Shown in pieces: positions 6,835 to 7,545 of a stretch of DNA of 7,545 nt. Both the position numbers and the translations under genes were made by a program. The notes beneath the pieces are model-generated. The model had not been told where the DNA came from. It ran no database searches and saw only the letters and a program-made list of their open reading frames with translations. The first letter of the stretch is position 1. Every line of letters begins with the position of its first letter. The DNA is taken from NCBI GenBank assembly GCA_021795535.1, contig JAJYPG010000052.1, positions 1 to 7,545 on the forward strand. The letters are read 5' to 3'. This DNA comes from Planctomycetota bacterium. Its GTDB lineage: Bacteria > Planctomycetota > Phycisphaerae > WQYP01.

Positions 6835-7116
6835 TTAAACCAGGCCGCGGGCGGCTGATATACCGCACGCCCACAGGATAAAACCGTAAGGGAGAACCAT
6901 CACCACATTAACGCGGTCCACAAATGCCAGGATGTACATGACCACGGCCATGGGAATGATGCGCACCCAGCGCCTGTGCGAAATTGGTTTTGTGCCTGGC
7001 AATGTGGCGAGCAGAGGTGGTGGTGGGGAATTTCGCACGCTCCGCCGCAGCCCCGCCCCGCCAAAACCTTTTGCGGCCACTACAACGGCAAGTTGCCGCT
7101 TTTCACAGCGAGGCAA
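6835..7116 (-). pseudogene. Remnant of an MFS sugar-acid transporter (first helix only)
   Basis: A 93-codon frame (TTG at 7116, TAA at 6835-6837) contains HRRWVRIIPMAVVMYILAFV (residues 48-67) followed by DRVNV. This is the hallmark N-terminal helix and D-R-x-N turn of anion:cation-symporter MFS transporters such as hexuronate, glucarate or phthalate permeases. Those proteins have about 430 residues and 12 helices. Here, after DRVNV, a second hydrophobic stretch (VMVLPYGFILWACGI, 72-86) is followed at once by a stop. The first ~38 residues (Arg- and Pro-rich) do not look like transporter and are probably outside the original gene; the original start may be near the TTG at 7002. The 36-base distance from its stop to the glycerate kinase ATG suggests a former two-gene operon. 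An internal deletion is the simplest explanation. A functional two-helix mini-protein is less likely. Confidence 0.6.
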
Positions 7117-7248
7117 GCCCGCTGGTTCATTACAGAGGACAGCCGCACTCCCAAGGTGCTCTCCGAGCCACCAGAAGAATTGGCAGCCCCATTGAAAGCC
7201 GCGTTCTATCGCATTTTTGCTGCGGTTTTTCTGGATGTACTGCCAGGG

Positions 7249-7278
7249 AAAACCAGCGCTGTAGTATTATATTGCTGG
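7249..7278 (-). terminator. Weak possible terminator overlapping the end of the CBM gene
   Basis: On the minus strand CCAGC (7278-7274) can pair with GCTGG (7257-7253), followed by TTTT (7252-7249). The stem is only 5 bases and begins inside the last codons of the gene, so support is weak. The rest of 7117-7266 holds nothing I can identify. Confidence 0.2.
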
Positions 7279-7545
7279 CTTGTAGGGCACTTTAACGCAA
7301 TCCAGGTTAATCCTGCCGGTGTTGTTTTCATCGTGCCGGACCATGATCGTGTTATTCCCTGCCGCCAGCGGCAGATAGATGATGACATCTTCCCAATCGT
7401 TCCAGCTTTGCAGCGATGCGATGCGCAATTCCCCCGCCAACACGCCGTTCACATACACATTCATGGTTTTAATGGCATCAATATCCGCATTGGCGATACG
7501 GAATGCCACGCGATAGCGGCCCGCGTTTCGCCTGCGGAGGTAGAA
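7267..7545 (-). CDS. C-terminal carbohydrate-binding domain (CBM6/CBM35-like) of a larger protein (partial)
   Basis: The frame is open from the right edge to a TAA at 7267-7269, giving 92 visible residues of the C-terminus. It has the pattern of a CBM6/CBM35 beta-sandwich: NAGRYRVAFRIAN (7-19), then MNVYVNG (28-34), a Trp pair SWNDWEDV (47-54), the strand YLPLAAGNNTIMV (57-69), and the closing INLDCVKV (79-86). In this family such domains bind xylan, mannan or uronic-acid polymers and sit at the end of secreted glycoside hydrolases, lyases or esterases. The catalytic part lies beyond the window. A GTG at 7509 is inside the domain and is not the true start. The gene lies upstream of, and on the same strand as, the decayed transporter and glycerate kinase. 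Confidence 0.8.
   Translation of the reverse strand, partial: FYLRRRNAGRYRVAFRIANADIDAIKTMNVYVNGVLAGELRIASLQSWNDWEDVIIYLPLAAGNNTIMVRHDENNTGRINLDCVKVPYKPAI

Overview
The window reads as ordinary chromosomal DNA of moderate GC from a free-living bacterium. It has fragments of secreted carbohydrate-degradation genes at both edges and a housekeeping-type middle. The visible parts are a secreted-protein N-terminus resembling the acetyl-esterase/lipase type, a C-terminal CBM6/CBM35-like sugar-binding domain, a MoxR ATPase, a DUF2203 protein and a MOFRL-type glycerate 2-kinase. This mix fits a polysaccharide-degrading member of the Planctomycetota/Verrucomicrobiota group. That placement is inferred from gene content only, as there is no rRNA or other marker gene here.

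Layout from left to right. Bases 1-319 (minus) hold the start of a secreted protein that runs off the left edge, with a perfect TATAAT box just upstream. Bases 452-2002 (minus) encode a MATE-family drug/sodium antiporter. It is divergent from a class V (NifS/isopenicillin-epimerase-like) PLP enzyme at 2147-3307 (plus). A 269-base intergenic stretch then carries a candidate promoter and a small inverted repeat. A MoxR AAA+ ATPase follows at 3577-4647 (plus), then a 234-base gap with two inverted repeats, one of them a strong bipartite GC-rich hairpin. A DUF2203 protein lies at 4882-5337 (plus). Convergent to it is a glycerate 2-kinase at 5485-6798 (minus).

Immediately upstream of the kinase, in the same orientation, is a short reading frame at 6835-7116. 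It contains the first transmembrane segment of an MFS sugar-acid transporter and then stops, so it looks like the remains of a transporter-kinase operon. The right edge, 7267-7545 (minus), is the C-terminal carbohydrate-binding domain of a larger protein.

I see no CRISPR array, insertion sequence, tRNA, rRNA or prophage gene, and no convincing new multi-gene system. The items most worth following up are the decayed transporter next to the glycerate kinase, the hairpin before the DUF2203 gene, the solitary moxR without its usual DUF58/vWA partners, and the inverted repeat with a possible leader ORF overlapping the moxR start.
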